Source of the DNA: Tilletiopsis washingtonensis
Taxonomy: Eukaryota; Basidiomycota; Exobasidiomycetes; Entylomatales
Length of the DNA stretch: 64,000 nucleotides
Reading direction: 5' to 3'
NCBI RefSeq assembly: GCF_003144115.1
Contig: NW_020312003.1
Span: 408,153-472,152 of the forward strand
Below, in pieces: positions 24,216 through 35,174 of this stretch. Under the pieces are notes generated by a model. That model saw only the letters and a program-made list of their open reading frames with translations. It was not told the DNA's origin and did not search any database. Numbering within the stretch: position 1 is the stretch's first letter; every line of letters begins with the position of its first letter. The position numbers were made by a program, and so were the translations under genes.

Positions 24216-26003
24216 ATGACGGACGCGGCGCCCGCCGACTTCCTCGCCGCCCTCTCGGCACTGGCCAGCTCGCCGACGTCGACGCGCGCCGCAGCGTACC
24301 AGGAGCAGCTGCACTCCCTGCTGCGCCGCCCGCGCCGCGACGTTTCGCCGGCTGCCCTGCGCGCTGCGCTCGCCGCCTTCCTCGACGCCGCCGTGTTCAG
24401 CGATGCCAACTCCACGGGCGGCGGCCTCGTCGTAGGCCGCCAGGTGCTGGAGGCCTTTGACACGGCGCTTGCGGGACCGCTGAGCGCGCCGCCGGCTGAG
24501 CGCAAGGACGAGGAGCTGGGCGCCGAGGACCCGGCCGTCTGGGACGAGGAGACGCGCACGACGCTGTTCGAGGATGCCATCGAGAAGGTGCAGCCGCGAG
24601 TGCTCAGCTTCGAGGAGCAGGTGAGTGCACTCATGGAGATGTCGCTGAGCTCTGAGCTAACGCGCCATCTCTCAAGGCGTCGTCGCTGCGACTGCATCTG
24701 GCCGACCTGTACGAGTCGGCGGAAGACTGGGCGGCGGCGGCAGGGGTGCTGCAGGGCATCCCATTAGACTCGGGTCATCGAGCCGTGTCCGACACCAACA
24801 AGCTCGACGTGCTCGTGCGCATCGTGCGCCTGCTGCTCGAGGCTGACGATGCCGTCGGTGCAGACGTGTCGCTGAAGCGCGCCTCGCTCGTGCTGCACGC
24901 CGTGCCCGGCGCCACGCCGGCGCTGCCGGGCATCGAGCAGGAGGGCACGCCCGAGGAGCGCCGCGAGGGCAAGAAGCTCGGCCTCATGTTCAAGCTGTGC
25001 CAAGCGCGCATCTACGACGCTCAGCGCCGCTTCATGGAGGCCAGCACGCGCTATCACGAGCTGAGCTTCGTGCCCGAGATCGACGAGGACGAGCGGACGC
25101 AGGCATTGTAAGTTCGGGCCTGACTGCAACAGCAGCGATGCTGACATGGTTTGCTTCAGGTCTGCCGCCGTGACTGCTGCGATCCTTTCTCCAGCCGGAC
25201 CGCAGCGCTCGCGCATTCTCGCGACGCTGATCCGCGACGAGCGCACGTCCTCGCTGGACCAGCACACGATCCTGACCAAGGTGTTCCTCGGCCAGATCAT
25301 CCGCGCGTCGGAGATCGCCTCGTTCGAGGCCATGCTAGCGCCGCACCAGAAGGCCGAGCTGCCGCCGACGGCCAATGAGAAGGCCATGGCTGCCGCCGAT
25401 GCTGCCGCTGCAGCTGCCGCTGCCTCCAACTCGGACGGCGACGTCGAGATGGGCGACTCGGCGCCGCCGCCTGCTCCCGTCCTGCGCACCCAGACAGTGC
25501 TGTCGCGCGCCATGATCGAGCACAACGTGCTGGCCGCCTCGACGCTGTACGCCAACATCACCTTCAGCGGACTGGCTCTGCTGCTGGACCTGACTGCGCC
25601 AGGTGAGTCTGCCGTATGTGCTATCCTGATTCTGGCTGACGCACGCCCAGCCGCCGAGTCGACAGTGCGCCGCATGGTCGTGCAGGGCCGTCTTAAGGCC
25701 GAGATCGACCAAGTGGGCCCTGGCGGAGGCGTCGTCACCTTCTTGGCAGGCGGCCGCGGCGGCGCAGCAGAGGCGGGCACCGCTGGCGGACTTGGCAACG
25801 TGGCCGGCGATGGCGACGAAGGCGAGGCTCAGGAGGACGAAGACGATCCCGACGCAGTCTGGACACGGCGGTGAGCTAGTGTGCTGCTGAGGGGTCTCGA
25901 CACACGTGCTGACTCGTCACGCAGGTGGGACCAGCAGATCGCCCGCACCGCCTCCAGCCTTGAGGCGACGAGCTCGTACATCAAGAGCCTGGCCGCAGCA
26001 TGA
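24216..26003 (+). CDS. CSN4: COP9 signalosome subunit 4 (PCI domain)
   Basis: Five exons: 24216-24620, 24677-25107, 25160-25602, 25651-25870 and 25925-26003; 525 residues. The N-terminal and central parts are helical-repeat-like. Recognisable CSN4 blocks are LRLHLADLYESAEDWAAAA, NKLDVLVRIVRLLLEADDAVGAD, MFKLCQARIYDAQRRFMEASTRYHEL and SILATLIRDERTS-type sequence, followed by LDQHTILTKVFLGQIIR. The PCI winged-helix part follows (NVLAASTLYANITFSGLALLL, VRRMVVQGRLKAEIDQ). An Ala/Asp-rich insertion of about 35 residues sits in the PCI region, and a Gly-rich acidic insertion precedes the last exon. The complex removes NEDD8 from cullin-RING ligases. It converges on the M16 protease gene with only 97 bp between the stops. 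Confidence 0.88.
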
Positions 26004-26100
26004 TCCGCGCTGGCAGCAATGTACACACTACATCCAGGACCCGGTCTGATTTCAGATGGTGGCACAGGGTCCGGCGTCGAGGGTCTACGTCTATGCCCTT

Positions 26101-29100
26101 TCACAGCTTGCCCTTGGCGCCCTCGTCCTCGCTCTCCTCCTCGCTCTCACTGCCGCTCTCGCTGCCGCTGCCGCTCTCACTGCCGCTTGCGTCGCTGTCC
26201 GCGCCAATGTCGAGGTCACGCCGCTCCATCTCGTAGCCAACCTGCGTAAGGGCCGTTTGGATCTGACGACGAGGCGCGTGAGCAGCAGCACCGCTGTGAA
26301 GCGCAGCAGAGAATGCTCACCTCCTCCGTGCGAGCGGGCGCGCATGCGACGGCGCACACGCTCGTGGCGGGGTCGAAGATTGGCAGGATGTACTGCGCAG
26401 GCGATCAGCATAGAGCGCAGGGGCGCCAAGCTGGGCTCGCACCTTCTTCAGTGACTCCTGCACATCGGCCAGCTGCACGTGCTCGATGTCCGCCAGCAGG
26501 CGGCGGCCGCGGCCCTTGCCCGTGCCCTTGAGCACGTCGACGAAGCTCTCGGCGGCTGCCTGGCCGACCGTGCCCTCCGAGTCGGCGACTGAGAAATGCA
26601 GCGAGCTCTTGGCTGCAGAGAGAAGCGGGGTCAGGAGACAGCAAGCCAGCGGTCAATGTCTGGACTCACCGCTGTCGAGCGTCGTCTGGTCGATGGCCAT
26701 CGTGCCGGCGGCAAGCTGGCCGATGACCTTCTTGGCCTCTGCGAACGCCTTGGCCGAGTCGGGCGACCGGTAGAGCGAGAAGTGGATGTGCCCCGCCTCC
26801 GTGTCGGAGCGGATGCTGGCGCCGTACGCCAGGCCAGCGCCGCGAATGAAGCGCCAGAGGTACGACTGGCGGGCACCGAAGTCAGCGACATCCTGCGCTG
26901 TTGAGTCTCAGGCACGCTCACCTCCATCGCGTTCAGGATGCCAATGGTCACGACGAGCGCGGCCGTGTCGGGCTGCTCAAAACCGCTGAGGCCCTTGGCC
27001 GTGAAGACCGAGTACGAGCTCTCGATCGTAGGCAGCGGGCAGATGAGACCCTGAGCGGCGGCATCAGCAACAGTTGCATCTTCAGCGTGCCGTCGGCCTT
27101 CACCTTCTTGGCTGGCTCCTTGCCAAGTGCTGTCAGCACCTGGCTGGACCACGGCACGGGCTCGGTCTGCACCGGCTGCCAGCTCTTCTCGCGCAGCAGG
27201 TTGTCGACCCAGTCGCTGCGTGGCCGCTTGAGGCCGAGCACGTCGCCCGTCACGCTGACGCGCATGCGCTCGGGTCGGAAGAGCACGCTGCGGATCTCGT
27301 CGAGCTCGCGCACGACGGCTTCGGCGTCGCTGGTGCTCGCATCAGCGGCACCGAGACGCTCAGCGAGCTTCGGAATCGTCTCCAGGCTCTGCAGCGACAG
27401 GAAATGGTCAGCGATGCGCGAGCAGCGGCGCGACTCCGAATACGCACCGAGAGCACGGAGTTCGCCACGTTCGTCGACAGCTCGAGCGAGTGCGTCAGAG
27501 CGCGGGAGAGCGACCAGGAGATCTGAGGAAGGCGACGCGGTGAGCACGAGGCGCAGCTGTGAGCAGTCAAGCGCAGACTCACCGACCGTCCATCGCGCTT
27601 CTGCTCGGGCAGCGACTGCACGAGCTTAGCCGCAGTGACGCGAAGCCGCTCGACGGAGAGCTCTGCGCCCCACAGTAGGTCTGCGCAGAGGGGAATGTCA
27701 GTGGCGAGGTCAATGCTGATCTTCACTCAGCACTCACCGCGCAGCCAGGCAATTGCCTTGCCGTAGTTCTCCCGCTCGACGCGGATCTCGACGGACAGCA
27801 TCTCGGCGAAGCCATTGCCGACGCCCAGGCCCGTCTCGTAGCCGAGCGTGTCCTCGTCCAGGCCCTTGACCACGGCCTCAAAGCCCAGCTTCGTGCCGTC
27901 GGGCCGCGTGATGGGCAGCGAGAAGAGCGCCGAGAGGTAAAGATTGAGGTGGCCGCGCAGGTGCGGCGGCAGTGCTGCGGTGCTGAAGATGGCAGTGACG
28001 GTGCAGAACGCGCTGCTGACGTGGTCCCACTGGATGGCAAAGGGCAGCGGCTCGCCGTCCTTCTCGACATGCTCCTGCACGCGACGGTCAAGTGCGGACG
28101 GAGCGCCGCCGGAGCCGTTGATGGCGGCGACGGCTCGCGACGTCTTGCTGGCCCCGCCAGGCACGTTGACGGCCGTGCCGACCTCGATCCACTTGATGCT
28201 GTCTACGCTCGGCACGGCAAAGCTGTTCAGCATCTCTGGCGGAATGTCGCGGTCGTTCTCCGCCTTTGCCTTCTCGAGCTCCTCATCCAGGCGCTTGAGG
28301 CCCTTCTCGCCAAGCTCCTTGCGGCGAGACTCCTCCAGAGCCTTGGTCTCGGCCTTGAGCTTGGCGGCGAGCGAGCGCGACGGCCGTCCGATGACGACAT
28401 TGCGCGAGTTGCCGATGAGCCACTTGTCGAGCAGCGCGGCCCACTGCTCGGCACTCCAGGCCGACAGCTGGTCGAAGCGCGTCATGTCGTCCAGCGCCGC
28501 CTCGAGGTCGGCACCGTCGCGCCGGCCGTAGAGCATGTCGGCGATGATGGCGTCGGCAAACGAGTCGGCCGGCTTCGTCTCGAGGCTGGCCAGCAGCTTC
28601 AGCCGGTCGCGCTTGAGCACGAGGGCGATGCGCGTCATGTCGATGCCCTCGCTGCGGATCTTCTCCAGCAGCGTCACGAGCTCGCGGTCCAGCGTGTCCA
28701 GCTTCTCGGTCGGCACCGAGGAGAAGTAGGCGCTCAGCGTCGTGTGGCCCGCCTTGTCCTCGTTGGCCATGTAGATGTCGGTGCACAGCGGATCGTCGCG
28801 CTCGACAAAGGCCTGCTGCACCGGTGAGACAGCAGAGTCGATGAGGTACGTGCTGAGCACGCTGAGCGCCTCGTTCGTGAGGAAGTCGTGGTACTGCGGC
28901 CCGACCCACGTCACGGCCACCTCGCCGACGCTCTCGTCCTTCTCCGGGAACTCGATGAACGCGCGGCGCCGGCGCTTCTCGACGGGCTGATCCGGGTCCG
29001 GGCGGTCGACGCCCGGCGTCTCGGCCGCGCCGTCAATGACGGGCGCAACGTTGCTCTGCGTCTCAACAAACGGCCGCTTCCAGCCCTGCGGACCCTGCGG

Positions 29101-30322
29101 GCCATGCGTCGAGCCGGCAGCCTGCAGCCGCTCCTCGATCGGCGCCAGTGAGTCCAGCAGCGCGGCGCGCTCCAGCGGGCCGCACACGACGAGCGCCATG
29201 TTGTGCGGCGCGTAATACGTGGCGTGATATTTGCGGATGTCCTGGATCTTGAGCACACGCAGCGCAGACATCAGGCCGCCGGTCTCGGAGCGGTAAGCCG
29301 AGCTGCGCGGGTACAGCATGCGCTGGTTCTTGAGCTCCATCAAGTCACCTGCCGTGTTCTCGCGGCTGCAGCAGGCGTCAGATGCGTTCTATGTGTCGCA
29401 GCGACCGCACTCACCCCTGCATCTCCGAGAAGACGACGCCCGAGTCCTCGCCCTTGCCATTCACGTGGAAGACCTCAGTCGTGAAGCCTGCGGCAGTGAG
29501 CGTCGGGAAGAAGGTGTGGTCGAGGTAGATGTCGAGCATGCGGAGGAAGCCGTCAGAACCCGCCGTCGTGAGCGTGTAGGCCGTGTGGTCGTTGGCGGTC
29601 CATGCATTGGTGCCGCTGGCGAACGCGCGGTTGGCCAGGCTGTCGAGCACGCCCTTGTACGGGTACTTCTTGGAGCTGGACAGCGCTGGCTGTCAGTGGC
29701 ATCCCGCCGCGGACCCTCACTGCAACGCACCCAAGGAAGATGAGGTGCTCCAGCGTGTGCGGCACGCCGCTGTCCTCGAAGATCTCAGACGCCATCGTCG
29801 CATAGCTGTTCAGCAGCGGACCTGCCAGCGCTGCGTCAGTAGGGCGATAGACTGCGCCGCAGTGCACAGCTACTGGACGCTGCCCCTTGGCGATCACTGC
29901 CGTCGCGCTATCGCTCGGGCCCACTGTCGCCTCCTGCTCGCGCCGGCGCAGTACTCACTGTCGAAGTTGGCCCAATACACCGTCATGCCCGTCACGCGGC
30001 TCTGCCACTTCTCGACGCTCATGCCCGGCGCATAGTGCAGCTCGACGCGGCGCACGAGGTCGAAGTTGGCGTGCGCCTGCGGCGGCGCGGGCTGCGTGGC
30101 CGCCATGGTCGCGAGGCCGCGCTGCGGGACGGCGAGGCGCGGAGCAGCGAGCGGGCTGGTGCGCAGTGCGAAAAACGCAGCGGCAGCAGAGGCGGCGGCG
30201 AGCGTCAGCGACGGGGCGTGCCGCGAGCGCAGAGGAGCGCCGAGGGTGGAGAGGCGCGGCGAGGCGGGCGGCGAGAGCGGGCGCAGGCGGGGAGTGGCGC
30301 GGCCGAGCAGGCGCGCGAGCAT
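26101..30322 (-). CDS. SDD3: M16-family metalloprotease, Sdd3/YOL098C type
   Basis: Twelve minus-strand exons: 30322-29959, 29821-29731, 29675-29415, 29365-27738, 27680-27583, 27522-27448, 27388-27104, 27050-26922, 26865-26670, 26612-26443, 26392-26321 and 26262-26101; 1176 residues from the upstream ATG. The zinc motif is HTLEH (HxxEH) in EIFEDSGVPHTLEHLIFLG, and the distal glutamate lies in GVVFSEMQG. Further family blocks are KKYPYKG, TNAWTANDHTAYTL, YRSETGGL and YLWRFIRGAGLAYGA. This is the long, four-lobed single-chain M16 form seen in yeast YOL098C/Sdd3. The first 72 residues, before a second in-frame ATG at 30106, are Arg/Ala/Ser/Leu-rich with no acidic residues and look like a mitochondrial presequence. 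The C-terminus is a Ser-Glu-Gly acidic tail. Physiological substrate is not known. Confidence 0.9.
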
Positions 30323-30586
30323 CGACGGGGGCAGCAGCGACGGCGGGCAGGCGGAGCACGTGCAAGGAGCTGGTGTTGTAGGGCCTGCGAGTAGTGGTGG
30401 AGGGACGGCAAGAGCGTGGCGCAGCGAGGCCGGCAAGGTACCGGCGAGACGGCGTAGCTAATTCTGGAGGGGCGCAGCGCCTCGGGAGTCGGGCCGCGGC
30501 TGTGCAGCCGTGGGTCCAGGCAGTCCTTCTCACCGAACACGCCTCATGCTCACCTCCGCTCCCTCACCATCCTCGCCTCAGCCAAC

Positions 30587-32789
30587 ATGCTCGAGCCGCC
30601 ACGGCAGCGCGCCGACACGGCGCTGCTGCTCTACGCCTTTGGCTCCTTTGTCGCTGCGCCGCTCGTGCTCTTCCTCTTCTTCGCGCTGCGGCACCGCGCC
30701 GCCGAGCGCGCCCTGCCCATCTCGCTGCCCGTGCCCGAGGCCGCGCAGCCCGGCTGGACGGGCCGCGTGCTCGCCGAGCCCGCCATCAGCGATGCCAGCC
30801 GGCCGGACGTCATCGTCTGCTACGACCCTGCTACCGCACAGCACATTGCTGACCTGCCCGCCGACTCGCGCGAGCAGGCCGAGGACAAGGTGCGCCGCGC
30901 CGACGTCGCGCGCCGTGCCTGGGGCACGTCGAGCTTTGCGCGCCGCCGCCGCCTCTTGCGCACGATCAAGAAGTGGTGTGTCGACGACATGGAGGGCATT
31001 GCGCGCGTCGCCTGCCGCGACACGGGCAAGACGGTGAGTGATGCGTGCTGGTGTTGCCCGGCAGCTCCGTGACCTTCTTCGCTCAGGCTGTCGACGCGCT
31101 GCTCGGCGAGATCCTCACGACGCTGTCCAAGATCGACTGGCTTGTCGCGAACACAGAGCGTGTCCTGAAGCCCGAGGTGCGCTCCAGCAATCTTCTGCTA
31201 GCCCACAAGCGCTGCGAGGTCCACCACGTGCCGCTCGGCGTCGTAGCCGCGTGCGTGAGCTGGAACTACCCGATCCACAATCTGCTCTCGCCAGTGGTCG
31301 CGGCGCTTGCTGCCGGCAATGCCGTAGTCGTCAAGGTGTCAGAGCAGGTCGCCTGGTCGTCTTCCTACGTGCTCAGCGGCCTTCGCGCCTGCCTCGAGGC
31401 CTGCGGCGAGGACCCGGATCTGGTGCAGGTCGTGTGCTGTTACCCGCAGAATGCCTCAGCCGTGACGGCCAACCCGCTCATCAAGCACCTGACGTTCATC
31501 GGCAGCGAGTCGGTGAGTGCGCAACGCGACTCAACTGATAGCGCTACGCTGAATGCGGCGTGCTGCAGGTCGCGAAGCTCGTGGCTATGGACGCTGCGTC
31601 GGCCATGATCCCGCTCACGCCGGAGCTCGGCGGCAAGGACCCGCTCATTGCCCTGCCCGGCACCGATCTGCCCTTCTTCGTGCCGACCTTCCTGCGCGCC
31701 GCCTTCGGTGCTGGCGGCCAGAACTGCATCGGCATTGAGCGCTTCCTCGTCGCTCGTTCCATTCTGCCTCGCTTCATCGAGCTCGTCGAGCCGCGCGTGC
31801 GTGCTCTCCAGCTTGGCTCGTTCCTCGACGACACGCCCTTCTCTGGCTCGCGCGAGAAGGCCAGCGCACACGTCGACGTCGGTGCATTGATCACGGGCGC
31901 ACGCATCCCCAGACTCGAGCAGCTCGTCGCGGATGCCGTCAGCAAGGGCGCCCGCTGCCTCGTTGGCGGCAAGCGCTTCGTGCACCCCAAGCATCCCAGC
32001 GGACATTACTTTGCGCCGACGCTGCTTGTCGACGTGACTCCGTGAGTACGCTCGCTGTGCATGACTCTGCCCTTCCGCTCACCTCTGCGCAGTGACATGG
32101 AGATCGCGCAAGAAGAGCTCTTCGCGCCTGTCATGCGTGAGCACGCATTGACTTGCTCTTGTCAGCCTGGCTCTTACATCTCCCCACAGTCGTGATGGCG
32201 TTTGACACGACGGAGGAGGCGATTCAGCTTGCCAATGGCACGCGTTACGGCCTTGGTGAGCCCGGCTTGCTCTCGCAACGCGTCTGTTGCTGACCAGAGC
32301 GATGCAGGCTCGAGCGTGTTCGGCTCAAACGAGAGGGAGTGCCGCTATGTGGCGAGCCAGATGGAGGCCGGCATGTGCAACATCAACGAGTAAGTCCCTC
32401 TCTGCATGCCTGCGCGACGGCATGCTGACGCCGCATCCTCTTCCCAGCTTCGCGTGCGGCTATCTGAACCAGGGCTTGCCCTTCGGCGGCGTCAAGGCGT
32501 CAGGCAGCGGCCGCTTCGCCGGTCCGGAAGGTGAGCTGCGCAGCTGCTGAGCGCTGCTGGTCCTTACTTACACTGCACAGGCCTGCTCTCGTTGACCTCC
32601 ACCAAGGCCGTCACGTCCGACCTGCTCTTCCGGCTGGTGCGCACGGCCATCCCTGGGCCGCTCGACTACCCACTCGCCAAGCCAGTGCGCGCCTGGTCGT
32701 TCGCGCAGGGGCTGGGCACCTTCGCGGGCGGCAGCTCGCTCAGCGACAAGGCCTGGGGCCTCGCAGCGCTCATCCGCGCCTCCTTCTAG
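30587..32789 (+). CDS. MSC7: Membrane-anchored aldehyde dehydrogenase, Msc7 type
   Basis: Eight exons: 30587-31033, 31087-31512, 31569-32041, 32093-32136, 32190-32255, 32308-32389, 32448-32530 and 32581-32789; 609 residues. A hydrophobic segment near residues 12-34 (LLLYAFGSFVAAPLVLFLFF) predicts an N-terminal membrane anchor. The ALDH fold follows: VSWNYPIHN, the general-base glutamate in TPELGGKDP, the catalytic cysteine in GAGGQNCIGIER, and LPFGGVKASGSGRF near the C-terminus. Such anchored aldehyde dehydrogenases match yeast Msc7, an ER-associated protein with an aldehyde dehydrogenase fold. All catalytic residues are retained, so NAD(P)-dependent aldehyde oxidation is plausible, but the substrate is unknown. 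It diverges from the M16 protease gene across 264 bp. Confidence 0.9.
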
Positions 32790-33017
32790 ACACCTTGTCG
32801 GGGTGGTGACAAACTCGCTTTTTCGCGGCGCTGCTACAGTTACAAAGGGGTGGCCAGAATCCAGAGGGACACTCGTGGCGAGGTCGAAGCTAAGCGGTGA
32901 AAGAGTGCGGCTGAGCGTGAAACGCTGCGCGGGGCGAGAGAAGAAAAGACGGGCAATGGTCTCGGGCGCTTGGTGACAGGAAAAGGGAATGTGCGGGACG
33001 AGGCGGGAGCACGGGCG

Positions 33018-35174
33018 CTAGTCCTCATCGCGGTTCGACTGGAGCTCGTCGCCCTCCTCGGCGTCCTCCATCGCCTCGTCGGCCGGAGGCGTCTTGCGGC
33101 CGCTCGACGGAGCGGAGCCGCGCGGAGCAGGGGCCGCAGTCTTGTCGGCAGCCGGCGCGCTGCCGCTCGGCGCAGCGTCTGAGTTGGTCGCAGGCGCAAT
33201 TACGGGCTTGGTCTCGGGCGGCGACGAGCCGGAGCCGGAGCCCGCCTTGGCCTCGAGCTCCCGCACGCGCGCCTCGAGGCCCTGCACGCGATTCTCCCAC
33301 ACCAGGCGCTCCTCGCGGATGCGCCGGTCGACGGTGGCGTCGAGCACGCGGCTGGAGCGCTGCAGCGTCTGCAGCAGTGTGTTGGAGCGGCGCACCTGGT
33401 CCTCGAGCGTGGCCTTGAGCGTGCGCGAGTCGCTGAGCGAGTCGTAGAAGTTCGAAAAGAGCGAGAGGAACTGCGTCTTGCTGCTCGGCGGCGAGCGCAA
33501 GTGCTCAGGCAGGCGCGCCGTCTGCGGAGGCAGGCCAGCCGTGCGCGGCGGGTTGTTGCTCTGCGGCACGGGCGGGCCGCCGCGCATAAAGGCCGTTGAG
33601 TGGTAGGCGGGCGAAGGCAGCGTCGCCGTCTGCGGCACGAAGCGCGCCGACGCCGGCGGGGGAGCGAGCACATGGCGAGGAGGCTCGGGGCGCGCTGCGC
33701 TGCTGCGCTGCTGAGGCGAGCCAACGTGGCGCTCGTCTTCGCCCTCGCGAGCGCGCACAGCGCTGACGTGGTTGTGCGCCGCCATGGGATGGAACGGCGG
33801 GTTGGGAGCCTCTTGCGCCTCGAACGACATCTTCTGCGGCGGCGCGGAGCGCGCGATCGGCGTGCGGCCATCGGGACGCCGGCCGTCGGACAGCTGGTCG
33901 TGCGTCGGGCTGCTCGTGGCACCGGTGTCGATGTGCAGCCGGCTAGCCTTGGCTTGTGCGGCGTCGCCGCGCCGGCGGTTCAGCGGGACGCTGCTCTCAT
34001 AGGGCGCGTCCGGGCCGCCGCGCGTCTCGTGGCTAGTGGGTGGAAGCAGCGAGGCACTGCTGTGGGTGCGAGCATCCGGCGGCGAGTAGCGGCCGTTGTG
34101 CTCGGGGCCGCGTCGCATACGAGCGCGGTACGCCTCCTCATCCTCGTCGAGCTGCACGTAAGTGTGAGTATGACGCGAGCTGTCGCGTGTCGCGTGTCGC
34201 GTGGCACTCACCGGCTCGTCAGCATCCTGTCTCCGGCGCTTGCCATTGGCTGCGTCTTCCTCACGCGAGGTGAGGTTGTTGAAGCTCGGCAGCTGCGTGC
34301 GCGGCGAGGGCTGCCCGTTGCGTGCCATGCCATACGCAGGCGAGGACGCAGATGGGCCCTGGGCCAGACGTCCGGACGGCATGTGGCGCGCGTCTGCGTC
34401 GCGCAGCTGGGTCGAGCGGCTCTGCGGCGAGTGGCGCAGAGAGCTGTACGATGTGTGAGGGCTGATCGACGCGTTGTTAGCGATCAGGCATGGGCTAGAT
34501 CACCTGTAGCTGACTCACGAGTTGGCGTAGCGGCCGTCCTCCTCCGCGCCCCGGCGTCTGCGGGCCTCCCACGCCGCTTCATCCTGAACGCCAGACTGCA
34601 TGGGACGTGGACTCGCGCGAGGGCTCGGGCCTTCGCCAGAGACGTGTCGGCGGTCTGAGAGGGCACGCGCGGGCTGAGGAACAGGGGATGCCAGCGACGG
34701 CGCCGTTGCCATTGCCCCAGAGAGGCAGCTCTGGTACGACAGGCGTCGGACGGGTACCGCAAAGTCGCACGCGGCGGGCGGTACCTTTTCGGTCTTGACG
34801 ACGACGGTGTCGCCGGCGTGCAAGCCAGGTGTGGCGGGAGTGAGTACGCCCGAGTGCGAGCGCTGATGGGTCAAGCCCTGGCGCCCGACGCTTTGCGGCT
34901 GCGGCTGCAGATGCTGCTGCAGGTGCTCTTGCTGCTGCAGAAGCTGCAGCTGCTGCTGCGGGTGCTGCTGCAGGTGCTGCTGCGGCTGTTGCTGCTGCCG
35001 CTGGTGCTGCTGCTGCATTACGACGGCGACAGCAAGCCCGCGCGGCGAAGAAGGAGTGGAGCGAGGAGCGACGGGCGGCCCAGGCGAGCGAGCGGCAGAT
35101 GAGGGCGTCGTATGAGGATGCAGAGTGCCAGCGCGCCGGCGCACAACGGCGGGAGGATCGGCCGCAGCAGACAT
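33018..35174 (-). CDS. Glutamine-rich coiled-coil protein of unknown function
   Basis: Three minus-strand exons: 35174-34519, 34461-34212 and 34151-33018; 679 residues. I do not recognise a known family. Residues about 50-95 are Gln-rich (CAG-type codons); most of the rest is disordered, rich in Ser, Pro, Arg and Ala. The only compact part is near residues 540-615, with FLSLFSNFYDSLSDSR, LEDQVRRSNTLLQTLQRSSRV and VQGLEARVRELEAKA, which reads as a helical or coiled-coil region. KRRR-type basic clusters suggest nuclear entry. The composition resembles transcription or chromatin regulators, but that is only suggestive. The 60-bp intron 34152-34211 has good splice sites yet is frame-preserving. 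The start is the first ATG in frame, with CATG context on the opposite strand at 35172-35174. Confidence 0.65.
34905..35020. repeat. Interrupted CAG/CTG trinucleotide tract
   Basis: Clustered CTG units on the plus strand (CAG on the coding strand) encode the Gln/Leu/His-rich stretch of the glutamine-rich protein. Units are interrupted by other codons, so it is not a perfect microsatellite. Confidence 0.75.
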
